Shown here: piece by piece, positions 35,122 to 46,542 of the stretch
How the letters are laid out: every line of letters begins with the position of its first letter
How positions within the stretch are numbered: the first letter of the stretch is position 1
DNA from: Utricularia gibba
Taxonomy: Eukaryota; Streptophyta; Magnoliopsida; Lamiales; Lentibulariaceae
DNA length: 64,000 nt
Direction of reading: 5' to 3'
Assembly (NCBI GenBank): GCA_002189035.1
Contig: NEEC01000017.1
Span: 2,576,392-2,640,391 of the forward strand
Notes under the pieces: model-generated
The model's input: the letters and a program-made list of their open reading frames with translations, nothing else
Database searches by the model: none
What the model was told of the DNA's origin: nothing
Made by a program: the position numbers and the translations under genes

Positions 35122-36690
35122 GGAGGTTCGACTAATCTGCAAATCTGTGATATGGTGACTTTAGAGACCAGAATTCGGCATAGGCATAAAAAAGGTAACC
35201 AGCAACTGTAATATATCAGATCACATGAACAAAAAACATATTCAAGTCTTCAAGAATAAATTGGATTGACAGAGGAGCAAACAAAAAAAAAAAGCAGGAA
35301 TCCATAGGTTACACATTCCTTTACGAGTAGTACCAGGAAAACATGCAAAACATATAAATGCAGATTTGAATACAAACCCAGATCTGCGTTAATTTCATTT
35401 GAAACCTCATAGATTTTTTTTTTTTAAAAACAAGTAGCCACGTTATGTCGCTAGGACTGTGCCTTGGTCATCTGTTCGATACTCGTGCATATAATACACA
35501 TACTAGTTCATTGCAGTATAGCAATTTCATAGGATCAATCGGTAAAGCTTTTAAAAACAACATTCAAAATTTGTTAGATGGTGGCGAGTCAGAAAATTAA
35601 CCAACACAACAAAATACTTGAAACAATTACATATCTTGGGTTGTAACCATTGCAATTCAAAATTGAGAAATCCTTTGCGTGATTCTCAGTTTGAAAGACA
35701 GCACACAAAAATAATAAAAAAAGACGTTAGAATCACTTCAAAGAGACATTTAAGCAGATGGGAAAAACTTCGTTTCAGTAACAATAAGTTGGGTTGGTTT
35801 GGGCTCACGGTGGTAGATCCAAGTTCATCATGTTGCAGTGTTATCATAGATGGGACCGCTATCTTTTTTTTCAACACCTAATTAATCGTGCTCGCCGGAA
35901 AACCATAGACATGCTCAAAGCAGAGTGGTTCTTTGCAACTTGCCACATACTTTTTTTCCAGGACTGAGAAGAGGATGAATTGAGTAGTTGGTCGCACTGA
36001 ATGATGAGGATCCGCCGTTGGCACCTAGTTGCAATTAGTAAGAGACCCATGCTATCAAGGCACAAGTGTCGATAAAGGATGAATGTTGAATGAAAAGCAT
36101 CCGAAGCAAAATCCAACCAGAGTAATTGTCCTTGACGGGCTAGAACGGTTATTCCCGTTGCTGATTCGTTCTCGGCTTCTCGCTGCTCGCGCTGGCCTCA
36201 GCTAGGTTTCAGAGAAATGAAACTTGGGGCAGTGGCCCACTGGCTTTATTCCGTTGGGCCGAAGAAGAAAGGCTTGCTGCACAGCACAATCTAGTATGAA
36301 GTATGGAATTGAGTTTCCCCCAGTAAATTAGGGCACTCTAATCTCCAAAATTACACGCTGGCTCTTGCAGAATCAGTGTACAATTTGATGAACAAAATGT
36401 GATTCTTGGAGCACTTAAAACCATTAAAAATTAGCCCACCCACAGCATGTTGCTTCAATTTTAGTATCCAAACCGTGGGGCTACAAGTAAATGGAAATGG
36501 GTAAACCGTCTATCTTGACTTGCGCTTCTCTAGCATTAAAGACGAGATCACGCTTCGTTGAGTTGTGACTTTAAATGATTGCAGGATTTGAAACTCTTTA
36601 CAGAGAGAGAGAGAGAGAGGATCGAGATTCTAAAAGGTTGGGCATCTCTGTGTTTGTGTGTGTGATCCAGTCCAATCTAGTTAACAGAAA
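35122..36690. other. Spacer upstream of the purple acid phosphatase gene
   Basis: Promoters of the release-factor gene (minus) and the phosphatase gene (plus). Apart from the (GA)n leader listed separately, AT-rich sequence without a supported gene. Confidence 0.45.
36602..36619 (+). promoter_or_regulatory. (GA)n tract in the phosphatase 5' leader
   Basis: A perfect GA dinucleotide run lies about 70 bp before the start codon at 36691. GA tracts in plant leaders can be bound by BBR/BPC factors; use here is inference. Confidence 0.35.
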
Positions 36691-39650
36691 ATGGGACTTC
36701 TGCTGCCCGTACTTTCCATCCTATTCCTTTTGATCTCATTATCATCACACTCCTGGACACTGCCACAGAAGTTGGAGCCATTTTCTGTGGCGTACCAGAA
36801 TAGAACAGCAATTTCCGAATTCCGGCTAGTCAACCGGAGGAAGCTGGTCTCGTGTGACACGATCAACCCCAGTAACAAAATCGAAATCCTCCTTCCTAAT
36901 GGAAACATGAAGCTCCCGGATGACAGCATGATCACTGTGCAGATCTCTGGTGTACTCGTCCCAGGAAAGGATGATTGGGTTGGCTTGATGTCCACATCGA
37001 ATGCAGCGTAGCAACTCGCGATAACTTATACTTCATAATTTGTTCTTTGGTTACTAGTTACTACTCCCCTTCCCTTTCTATACCAACTCTGTGTTTGTTG
37101 CTTTGGGTACGCAGTTCTGGTACTTGCTTGGATAACCATGACTTGTACCTCGAAACTGGGGATTATGACACCTTACCTCTTGTCTGCGATTATCCCGTCA
37201 AGGTAGCTACACCTTTGTTATCCGTCTCCTTTCCTTTTTGAGGAAGTGGTTACAGCCAGCAGAAATGAATTCACTTATTGATCTTTGTGTGGGTGCAGTC
37301 TCAATATGTGAGTAATGACCCAAACTACCTGACCTGCAAGAAAACAGAATGCCTGAGTGTCGATCAAACCGGGAAATGCATCTTATCAGCCTGCACGGCT
37401 GAACTAGTTTTTCACGCCATTAACATAAGAACTGATCTCAAAGCTGTCTTCTTCGGAGGCGGATACACTACTCCCTGTGTTTTGGCTACGTCGCCAAGTG
37501 TATCTTTTGCCAATCCGAGTCACCCCCTTCATGGTCACCTTAACAGCATAGATTCCACAGGAACTTCGGTATGTTTTTACCTACCACGGCCTTTTTTAAA
37601 AGAAGAAGGATATCGATTACCAGAGGATAGTAAATTCTTTTGTAATCCCGAAAAACTTATTTCTGGTAACTGTCAGATGAGATTAACTTGGGTGAGCGGC
37701 GAAAAAGCCCCTCAGCAAGTTGAATATGGATTCGGGATGACGCTGACGTCAACTGTGACCACGTTTACCAAGTCTGATATGTGCACCAGTGAGAATAAGT
37801 TTAGATCATGGCAGCTCATTTGGTTTATCTGAATGCGTCTGCATGATTATGTTGTCATTCATCAGGCGTCATGCTACCTAGCCCTGCAGTGGATTTCGGA
37901 TGGCATGATCCTGGTTTTATTCACAGTGCAGTCATGACTGGTCTCAATCCTTCATCTTCTTATACCTACAGATACGGAAGGAAAGTACATACTGTTGGTT
38001 ATGTGAATAGTAACTATTCTTGTATAGTGTCTGGTATGATTCATCATGTGTTTTGGATTGATGGAGCAGTGATGCGGCAGGGTGGAGCGAAATCTTCAAT
38101 TTCAGGACCCCGCCGGCGGCTGGAAATCCAGAGTTGGCATTCATTGCATTCGGTGATATGGGGAAGACCCCCCTGGATAAATCTGACGAACACTACATCC
38201 AGGCAAGGGAAGGGGAGGGGAATGTGAAATCTCAGATTTAATCTAATCTGAGGAGTAACACAACATAATCCATCACTCTATTCCAATTCTTTCCTTGTTG
38301 TTGTTCCGCAGCCAGGGGCGTTGTCGGTTATCAATGCCATGCTTGATGACATAAACTCTGGGGTGATCGACTCTGTGTTCCACATTGGAGACATCAGCTA
38401 CGCTACGGGGTTTCTCGTAGAATGGGACTACTTTCTCAGGCAAATCACACCAGTAGCCTCGCGTGTGGCTTGGATGACCGCAATCGGCAACCACGAGAGG
38501 TGCTCAGGCCATGACATGAAATGAATATTCATTCACCCGGTAACGAAGAAAATTAACTGACAGAAGGAATGAATATATCCATCCAGGGATTTCCCGGAGA
38601 GTGGATCGGTGTATGTAACTGCGGACTCTGGTGGTGAGTGTGGTGTGGCATACGAGACATACTTCCCCATGCCGACTGAAGCCAGGGACAAGCCGTGGTA
38701 CTCCATCGAGCAAGGACCCGTCCATTTCACCATAATCTCAACAGAGCATTCTTGGATTCCAGGGTCAGAACAGGTAGTAAAACCACCAAAACACCTTATC
38801 TTCTGTCTTGTGATCTCAACTCTCTTTCATGTTGCTGCTGCTGCAGTATCTCTGGATGGAGCAGGACTTGGCATCCGTGGACAGAGCCAGAACCCCCTGG
38901 GTTGTCTTTCAAGGGTAAGGAATAAGGGTAATAGTAATACTAATTCAGGCTCCATTCAACAACTTTTTGCATAATCTTCCAGAAATGATCCTTCAAATCT
39001 TCAAATATCATGCATATGGTGGAACTGATCGACACCCCTTTTTTTTACCAGTCACAGACCGTTCTACACGTCGAGCGTGGAGGATCCTCTTCTTCCAAAC
39101 GGGGACCTGGACCCCTTGTTCAACCTCTACGTGGAACCGTTGTTGCTAAAACACAAGGTTGATATTGTCTTGGTGGGACATGTTCACAACTACGAGAGAA
39201 CCTGCGCTCTTTACAAGGATGAGTGCATTCAACGGCCAACTAGAGACGGATTGGACACCTACGATTTCACAAAGTACCCAGCTCCAGTTCACGTCATCAT
39301 CGGAATGGCCGGATTTGAACTGGAGAGCTTCGCCACAACGGTACCACACTCAACCATATAAAAGCATTCATTCATCAAGGACACCAAACTGATCCCTATT
39401 CCCCACCATATACTCCAGAATTCATGGAGTATGTCCAGGATCACAGAATTCGGATATGCCAGATTATATGCCACAAGGACCGAGATCACATCCGAGGTAA
39501 TTAATTATTCGTCCCTCCGTCCGTCGTACACAAACTCGTCCTTTTCTAAACGCAAACATGCTCTCTGTCTCTATCTCTTTTGGCGTACCGCAGTTTGTGA
39601 GTGCCAACAGCAAGCAAATCCTCGACAGCTTCAAGATCAGGAAATGGTGA
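36691..39650 (+). CDS. Purple acid phosphatase, PAP1/PAP27-like
   Basis: A secreted metallophosphoesterase of the large plant PAP subgroup. Twelve exons: 36691-37007, 37115-37202, 37299-37568, 37677-37788, 37866-37980, 38070-38202, 38312-38499, 38587-38773, 38847-38914, 39052-39340, 39419-39496 and 39594-39650; 633 residues. A signal peptide (LLLPVLSILFLLISLSSHSW) leads a fibronectin-like N-terminal domain. The metal motifs are AFGDMGK, HIGDISYATGF, IGNHER, FQGHRPFY and LVGHVHNYERT, so all five blocks retain their ligands even though relatives are often named 'inactive'. The intron after 38202 starts GC. The intron after 37980 seems to start GA, because the conserved junction YGSDAAGW is only restored by joining 37980 to 38070. 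Substrate unknown. Confidence 0.92.
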
Positions 39651-40724
39651 TGGATGCGGGGATGGGTAAGCGCCCAGCGCATTGTCACCCCAGCTGCTTA
39701 TCTAGTCGCCTAATAAATAGGAGAAGTAGACATGAGACCTCGTACATTCCATTTTACTTCCAACGAGTTTTTGCTTTTGCCATGGTCCATCGGAGATCAA
39801 ACATGCGATGCCAGGCATCTGTGGTGGTTGAGTCAACAGGCACTCGACAACACGGTCCCTGGCAACCCTGTTGAATAAGACGTCATACCTAAATGGCTGG
39901 TGCAACTGCAACACACAAGCCATGGTCATGATTTTTAAGTATCTCAAATATTATCACAGCTCAGCTCAGCTCCTTGAACACTACACACACGCACACACAT
40001 CCCTTTAAATCGTCTCTTCATCTTCCTTGATGCAGTCACACCACCCCTAGTCCTAGTCCTGATCATTTGTAAACTACTTTTAGGTCATATTTTGTAGATG
40101 TGTTCAAGTCCTTAAACGCGTGCCTGTATACTAAGTATTTGGTAATATCAAAACAAATTATATTTGATTACTTTTTTTCTCAAGTGCAACTGAGCAATGA
40201 CTTTTGGCATGGGAAATAGTACCATGATGTTATAAACATAGAAATATAGTAAATATGTCAACGATTGCAGTAAAATTGAATAATCTTTACATATCTTTGA
40301 AGAAAAGGGCGGGTGGAATTGAGCATCATGTTTATGATCGAAATTGCAGTATAAATGAAACTCAAATCAGCTTGTATTATTAATTATTCTAAAAAATATA
40401 TATATAATAAAACTTGTCTATTAAAGATACTTTTAATTTTAATTATATATTGCAAGTTTACACAACATAACTCAATAAAGAAATTCCGTTGCCGAATTCT
40501 CTCCTGTGCACCAACTAAAATCAAGTCGTGGTTTCTACTTTCGACCTTCAGTTGTCACTGCGCCTGCCTTTTTGTTGTATTGTTTTTTGAGGGGTCTACG
40601 CAGCTTCCGCATTTGGCATTGGTGTTTTTCCTCGGAGGTTGCGGGCAGGCTGGTTACGGGGTCACCAGTCGTGTTTCTCAACTTGTGCCGTCAAGAAACG
40701 CTTTGTGGGTAGCAGGTGAAGTAA
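39651..40724. other. Spacer upstream of ATM3
   Basis: 3' region of the phosphatase gene and promoter of ATM3. It includes a CACA-rich tract near 39980-40000 and an AT-rich stretch at 40350-40460. No gene supported. Confidence 0.45.
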
Positions 40725-43700
40725 ATGGAGTTCGCATCGCGGTGTTTAAGAATTATGAATCGTTCAGCTCATCCCACGTGTTACCGTACGTCGGAGGCTT
40801 TTCTGAATCCGTTTGGCCATGTTCTTCAGTCAAATCGGATTGCAGCAATCACTGGAGCCAGAAGTCTCACTAGTAGGACCAGGTTTTCGAATTCCCCATG
40901 GTTGATGCCTAGGCTCAATATAAATGGTTTTCTATCCGACTTCCCCTCAAAACCTCCATCTACAACAGTGAGCAAATTTCTTTTCACCTTCTCTGTATGC
41001 TTTTGTAATGTTATTGTGTATGAACCAGAGGATTTGTTGTTGAAGTTAATGCCCTCTTTATCTGTTTGTGAGTTATCATCAATAGAGAACGCAGCCAAAT
41101 GGGTATGCGCGATTCTCAACAGAAGCAAAGCCTCCGCCAAAGCCAGAGCAAACAACTGCATCTAAGAAAACCCAAAATTCCGTCGAGCAAGTCCCTGACG
41201 CAAAGATCATTGCAACTCTCGCTAAGTACCTATGGATGAAAGATAACTTGGAATTCCGTTTCCGGGTCGTTGCTGCCTTGACTCTCCTTGTTGGCGCAAA
41301 AGTAACTTTTTAAATGACGACTTTTTCAGTCATGAGATTTATGATTATAATGGCCTAAATGTATCTTTCGGGTATATAGGTGATAAATGTTCAGGTGCCA
41401 TTCCTGTTTAAGTTGGCTGTTGATTCTTTAGCAACCGCCACAGGCAATGCAAATTCATTAGCTGACTTAGCAGCTTCTAATCCTGGTATTGTAGCCTTTG
41501 TTGCCAGCCCTGCTGCAATTCTCATTGGGTATGGTATTGCCCGAACAGGAGCATCTGCCTTCAATGGTACTTTTGGGAGGTTTCCATAGCGTAGTTTTTT
41601 AAATTTCCTGTCACATCAAAATTGAGGTTATTCTGTAAGTTAAAATATACATTCGTTATTTTTTTTTTTCAATCTAATTCTGAAAAGTGTCTGTGGAATG
41701 ATGTTGTTTTGTTTTTTCGTTCCTCGTATTTTATTCTTACAGAACTGAGAACAGCAATATTCTCCAAAGTGGCCTTACGGACGATAAGGCAAGTTTCCCG
41801 AAAGGTAAAGAGCAAGCTACTTTCATATGATAAAACTGGAAACGTTTCATCTCTAGCTTGCATGATCATGACATCTTCCTGCAGGTTTTTTCCCATTTGC
41901 ATCAGCTTGACTTGCGATACCATCTTAGGTGTGTTGTCACATAGTTTCTTTTGTAAGAAAATTCTTAGCTTATATATGTTGTGCATTTTAGTATCTGTAC
42001 GCCATAGATGATCCAATATCCTGAAATTCACTATAGAACCTGCTCAGTGATCATTGATCGCATGTTAATACTTAGCCTTTCTTTTTGTCTACCGTTCAGC
42101 ACGAGCCTCATTTGACATTTTGTATTGTAGCCGAGAAACAGGTGCTCTTAATCGAATAATTGATCGTGGAAGTCGTGCTATAAATTTTATTCTTTCGTCT
42201 ATGGTTTTCAATGTTGTACCTACTATATTAGAGGTAAAGTTTGTCCTAATATTTTCTTTCTTTTCTCTTTCTAGTTTGTGGAAAAGGATTTATAGTTTCG
42301 CTAATTTATTTCAGAACTTATATTTGGAATCACTGAAAGGTCCCATTTTCTTAGATCAAAATTGACTGTGTTTATTTCTTTCAGATATCTATGGTATCCG
42401 CTATCCTTGCCTACAAATTTGGGGTTCCATTTGCATGCATTACTGCGATGTCTATGGCAGTATATATTGCTTTCACCTTGGCCATCACGCAGGTAAATTC
42501 TTTTTACCCCGACGAGACTCCCTCACCCAAGTATGCTATTTTCTTTCACTAAGAATGTTACCATCATAATTGTAACCTGCTTTTTTCATTTGCTTCCATG
42601 TTTAGCCTATGTTCTCTAAATAGGAAGCATCTCTAACAGAATTTTGAAGTTTATTTTTTCCATTTGTTTTCAGTAATCGTCACCTGCTTTTTACTTTGAC
42701 GATTTTCCCTTATGGCTGCAGTGGAGAACCAAATTCAGGAAGGCAATGAACAAAGCTGATAATGATGCAAATAACCGTGCAATTGATTCTTTGATCAATT
42801 ATGAAGTGAGTTGGCCCTTTTCGGTTGTAGTCCCTTGGCATATCATAATACTGAAGCCTTTGGTGCTTTTTAGTCTTAGCACCCTTTCATGCAATTTCAG
42901 ACTGTCAAGTATTTCAACAACGAGAGCTTTGAAGCTGAAAAGTATGATGAGTTTCTCAAAAGTAAGTTTTGCCAGAGTGATCGAGGACTTTCGATTGTGC
43001 ACCATCATGCATGTTGCACTCTCTCTCTCTCTCTATAGATATATATATATATATATATAGATATTTATATATATAACTTCCGTCCCCCATACTGGAGGTT
43101 CATATTTTTTAGCTTGCTATTTGGTGCCATTAAAAAAGAGATTATGTAATGTTTTATCAATCATCAGGATATGAAGATGCTGCCTTAAATACTCAAAGAA
43201 GTCTTGCCTTCTTAAACTTTGGCCAGAGTTTGATTTTTAGCATAGCAATCTCGACAGCAATGATCTGGTCTTCAAGCGGGATTCTCAATGGAAGCATGAC
43301 TGTTGGCGACTTGGTATAGTTCTTTTCCTTTCTCATTTTCTTGTTGCTTGTTTCGAATATCACTGATTGGCTCTTGCTCTTCCCAGGTCATGGTAAATGG
43401 ACTACTTTTCCAACTGTCTCTTCCACTTAACTTCCTTGGGAGTGTATACAGAGAAACAATTCAAAGTTTGGTAGACATGAAATCCATGTTCCAGTTACTT
43501 GAGGTATTTTTTTTGTTTTTTGAGGGGCATTTTTATGTGGTGTTTATTCTTCATTCTCTCAGCGTAGTGACACTATGATGATGCCAATTAAATTGATGAT
43601 CTAGATTGACTAACTCACTTTTAGAAAGAAAAGGCCTATTTTTTGTCTTTATATGGAATGGAACTACGACTAAGGCTTTCATGAAAACCATATTTCCTAC

Positions 43701-45558
43701 ATGATACCTTGTGTCTATCTCCAGGAAAAATCAGAAATTGTTGATCTGGATGGTGCCAAGGATTTGAGGTTTAATGGAGGTACCGTTGAGTTCAATAATG
43801 TTCATTTCAGGTGTGCTTCGTTTTCTTTTTCATGATGATATGATTCTTTTGTATTCCACATGGGAGATGTGAAGAGCTTTGCATCATAGCATTTACGCTC
43901 GTTTATTGTAATGCAGTTATTTGTCGGAGAGAAAGATTCTTGATGGTGTCTCCTTCACTGTGCCCGCTGGAAAAAGTGTGGCTATCGTCGGTACAAGTGG
44001 AAGTGGTAAGGAGATCTTATGTTTGCGTTGGAAACTGCTAGTATACTCTCTAGTCCAACCACAGTGGTTATACCCTCCTGTGATAATTACTGTAACATAA
44101 GGAGATCTTATGTTTGCATTGGAAAATACTACTATGCCCTCTAGTCCAACCACAGTGGTTATACCATCCTGTGCCAGTTATTATGTGACCTTAGTGGTGA
44201 TATCTCTCAAATTCTCTGCAGGAAAATCAACAATTTTAAGACTGCTTTTCAGATTTTTTGATGCCCATTCTGGATGTGTAAGACTGAAATCTTCCTCCCA
44301 TTCTACGTAGATTATAAATGTTGCTTGGTCCCATGATTCTTCCAGGACTTTAGAGAGTTTCTGGTAGTTCGTACATAGGTTATGGAATAATGACAGCTTT
44401 CTTTTTTTTTTTCAGATAAAGATTGACGGCCAAGACATTCAAAAAGTGACTCTTGAGAGCCTCAGAAATTCCATTGGAGTTGTTCCACAAGATACTGTGA
44501 GTTTATAACGTGCATGACCCCTTTTCAGATGTCCAACATATCTGCATTTATGTAAACTTTTGGTGCACAGGTATTTGCTATACTTTTAATTGTGTTTTTA
44601 TGCTGGAAAGTGTGTACATCATGGCAGGTTTTATTTAATGATACCATATTCCATAACATCCATTATGGTCGCCTTTCAGCCACTGAGGAGGAGGTGATTT
44701 TTTCAGTGATGATTTTAAATCAAGCTAATTATAGCAGTTTTGCTTTTTTTTTTTTCCTTGTAAAATATGCCTTCCATGCTAGGTTCATGATGCTGCTCGT
44801 AGAGCAGCAATTCACGATACCATCATGAGATTTCCGGAGCAATATCAAACCGTAGTTGGGGAAAGAGGACTGAAGGTACTAGCATACGGCAGCAGCATTT
44901 AAGATGAAGAGTACATGCTTGGTAGTTTTTTTTGATTCACTATGAATGAAACCTAGTTTCTTCCAATCCGTTTTTTCTGCAGTTAAGTGGTGGTGAAAAG
45001 CAACGTGTGGCACTTGCTCGTACATTCTTGAAATCGCCTCGCATCTTGTACGTCATCTTTATTAGTCGTTCGTTTTTCATCTCCTGGAATACGAGAGATA
45101 TTTTGAAAATCCACTAATGGAGAAGTAGGCCTGTTGCTGGTCCAGAAACAATCATTTATGCTTTGGATTGGTGCAGGTTATGCGATGAAGCCACAAGTGC
45201 CCTTGACAGCACAACGGAGGCAGAAATATTGAATGCCTTGAAGTCCTTGGCTAATGATCGTACATCGATTTTCATTGCTCATCGCCTCACTACCGCAATG
45301 CAGTGTGATGAGGTAACTGGTCGTTGTTATTCTGCGTTTCAATCTGTTCTGATGAGAGGCCAAAGTTTAGCACACTGTTACCTCTAACTAATCTTGGTGG
45401 CTGGGTAGCAGATTGTGGTGCTGGAAAACGGGAGGGTGGTAGAACAAGGTCCACACGACGTTCTGTTGTCCAAGTCAGGCAGATATTCTCAGCTGTGGGG
45501 GCAGCACAACTCCACGATTGATGCCATTGATGCTTCCGCCATCAGACTGGAGTCCTGA
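40725..45558 (+). CDS. ABCB25: Mitochondrial ABC transporter ATM3/ABCB25
   Basis: A half-size exporter of the inner mitochondrial membrane that ships a glutathione-linked sulfur/cluster precursor for cytosolic Fe-S and molybdenum-cofactor assembly. Twenty exons, from 40725-40967 to 45412-45558, sum to 727 codons (726 residues; Arabidopsis ATM3 is similar). Exon 1 is a basic presequence ([19 protein letters not shown]). The membrane domain contains [51 protein letters not shown] and [19 protein letters not shown]. The ATPase domain has Walker A GTSGSGKST (exons 13/14), Q-loop VPQDT, signature [14 protein letters not shown], Walker [13 protein letters not shown] and H-loop IAHRLTT. No frame break. 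It is complete and looks fully functional. Confidence 0.96.
43021..43075 (+). repeat. (CT)n/(AT)n microsatellite in ATM3 intron 9
   Basis: A CT run changes into an ATATAT run with a few interruptions, entirely within the intron between 42961 and 43168. Confidence 0.85.
44011..44190 (+). repeat. Direct duplication inside ATM3 intron 13
   Basis: Two copies of about 90 bp, beginning GAGATCTTATGTTTGC at 44011 and again at 44102 (offset 91 bp), share TCTAGTCCAACCACAGTGGT and more, with scattered differences. The copies lie within one intron and do not change the coding sequence. Confidence 0.8.
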
Positions 45559-46542
45559 ATTTTTTTTCTTTTTGTTTTTGTTCGCCGTCTCCACCAATTG
45601 CTGCTTGTTTTTCTGAGTAAAGCGACCATCCTTGTTGATTGTGAACAGATGAAGTTGTTGTGATACACCACGTTCATCATCAAGGCCATAGAAAAAAAAA
45701 CAGGAGAAGTCAGGACCCTGGGAGAAAAATGGGATGAGCTCCTCTATTTTTCACATTAAAAAATACAGATACCGGAATCATTTATCTCCAAAGCTTGTGT
45801 GCTGGCTGCTCTATTTTTCTATGTCATGTGCATGTGCAGGCTTTTCCCAAGCTTCATCAGCATCTAGATAAAAAGGTACCTAAACGTATATGCCATCCAC
45901 TGACGTCACTGTGATCGGCAAGACTTGGATAACTCCCTTGCTGCCTTCATCCCCAAGCATACAAAGGGAATTCGAAGAATAGCAAAGACGCTGCTCTGGG
46001 AGATTACCTTGTTGGCCCACGGGAATCGATAAAAAAAAGAAAACCGAAAGCAAATAATGTACTTTGGCAGACAACGTACGTGGAGAAAGCGCTGGCTCCT
46101 CGCAGAGAGATGAAAGCAAGAATCCCTGTAGGCCGACAAGCCCATATAGCTTTTGCGGCAAGAGAGGTCGCAGAAGAAGAGAACGAGCGTTCCCATGTTC
46201 CAACTTGCTGCCTTCTTCTTTGTGACACTATCCGTCAGAAAATCTGAAGCCCAGCCCATTTGGTTGGCTAGAGGCACCAGCCCGGGCTGGGCCGGGCCGT
46301 CGTTCCTCTTCATCATTCTCCTGCACATATGGTAACATTCTACACGACGCAGATTAGTCAGGCTTGCGCTGCCTTGCTTAATAGGTTAAGGTGCGTCTCT
46401 TCGATTTCGTCTGCGATCTTTTTGGTGTCATTTTGAGATTGTAGCTACTTTGAACTGTTTTCTGTTCTCATAGCAACTTCAGGACGCGGTGTACGTGGAC
46501 TTCGTTACTCTTGTTTTATTTTTACCGTGTATTCTTTCGACG
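45559..46542. other. Spacer between ATM3 and the EngB-type gene
   Basis: 3' region of ATM3 and promoter of the GTPase gene. A minus-strand open stretch at 45880-46328 exists in two overlapping frames, but I recognise no domain and no splice pattern, so it is not called. Confidence 0.4.

Noticed and set aside
45880-46328. Overlapping minus-strand open frames of 107 and 140 codons
   Set aside because: Two frames are open at once, neither shows a recognisable domain or splice pattern, and the region is an ordinary 1-kb spacer between ATM3 and the EngB-type gene.
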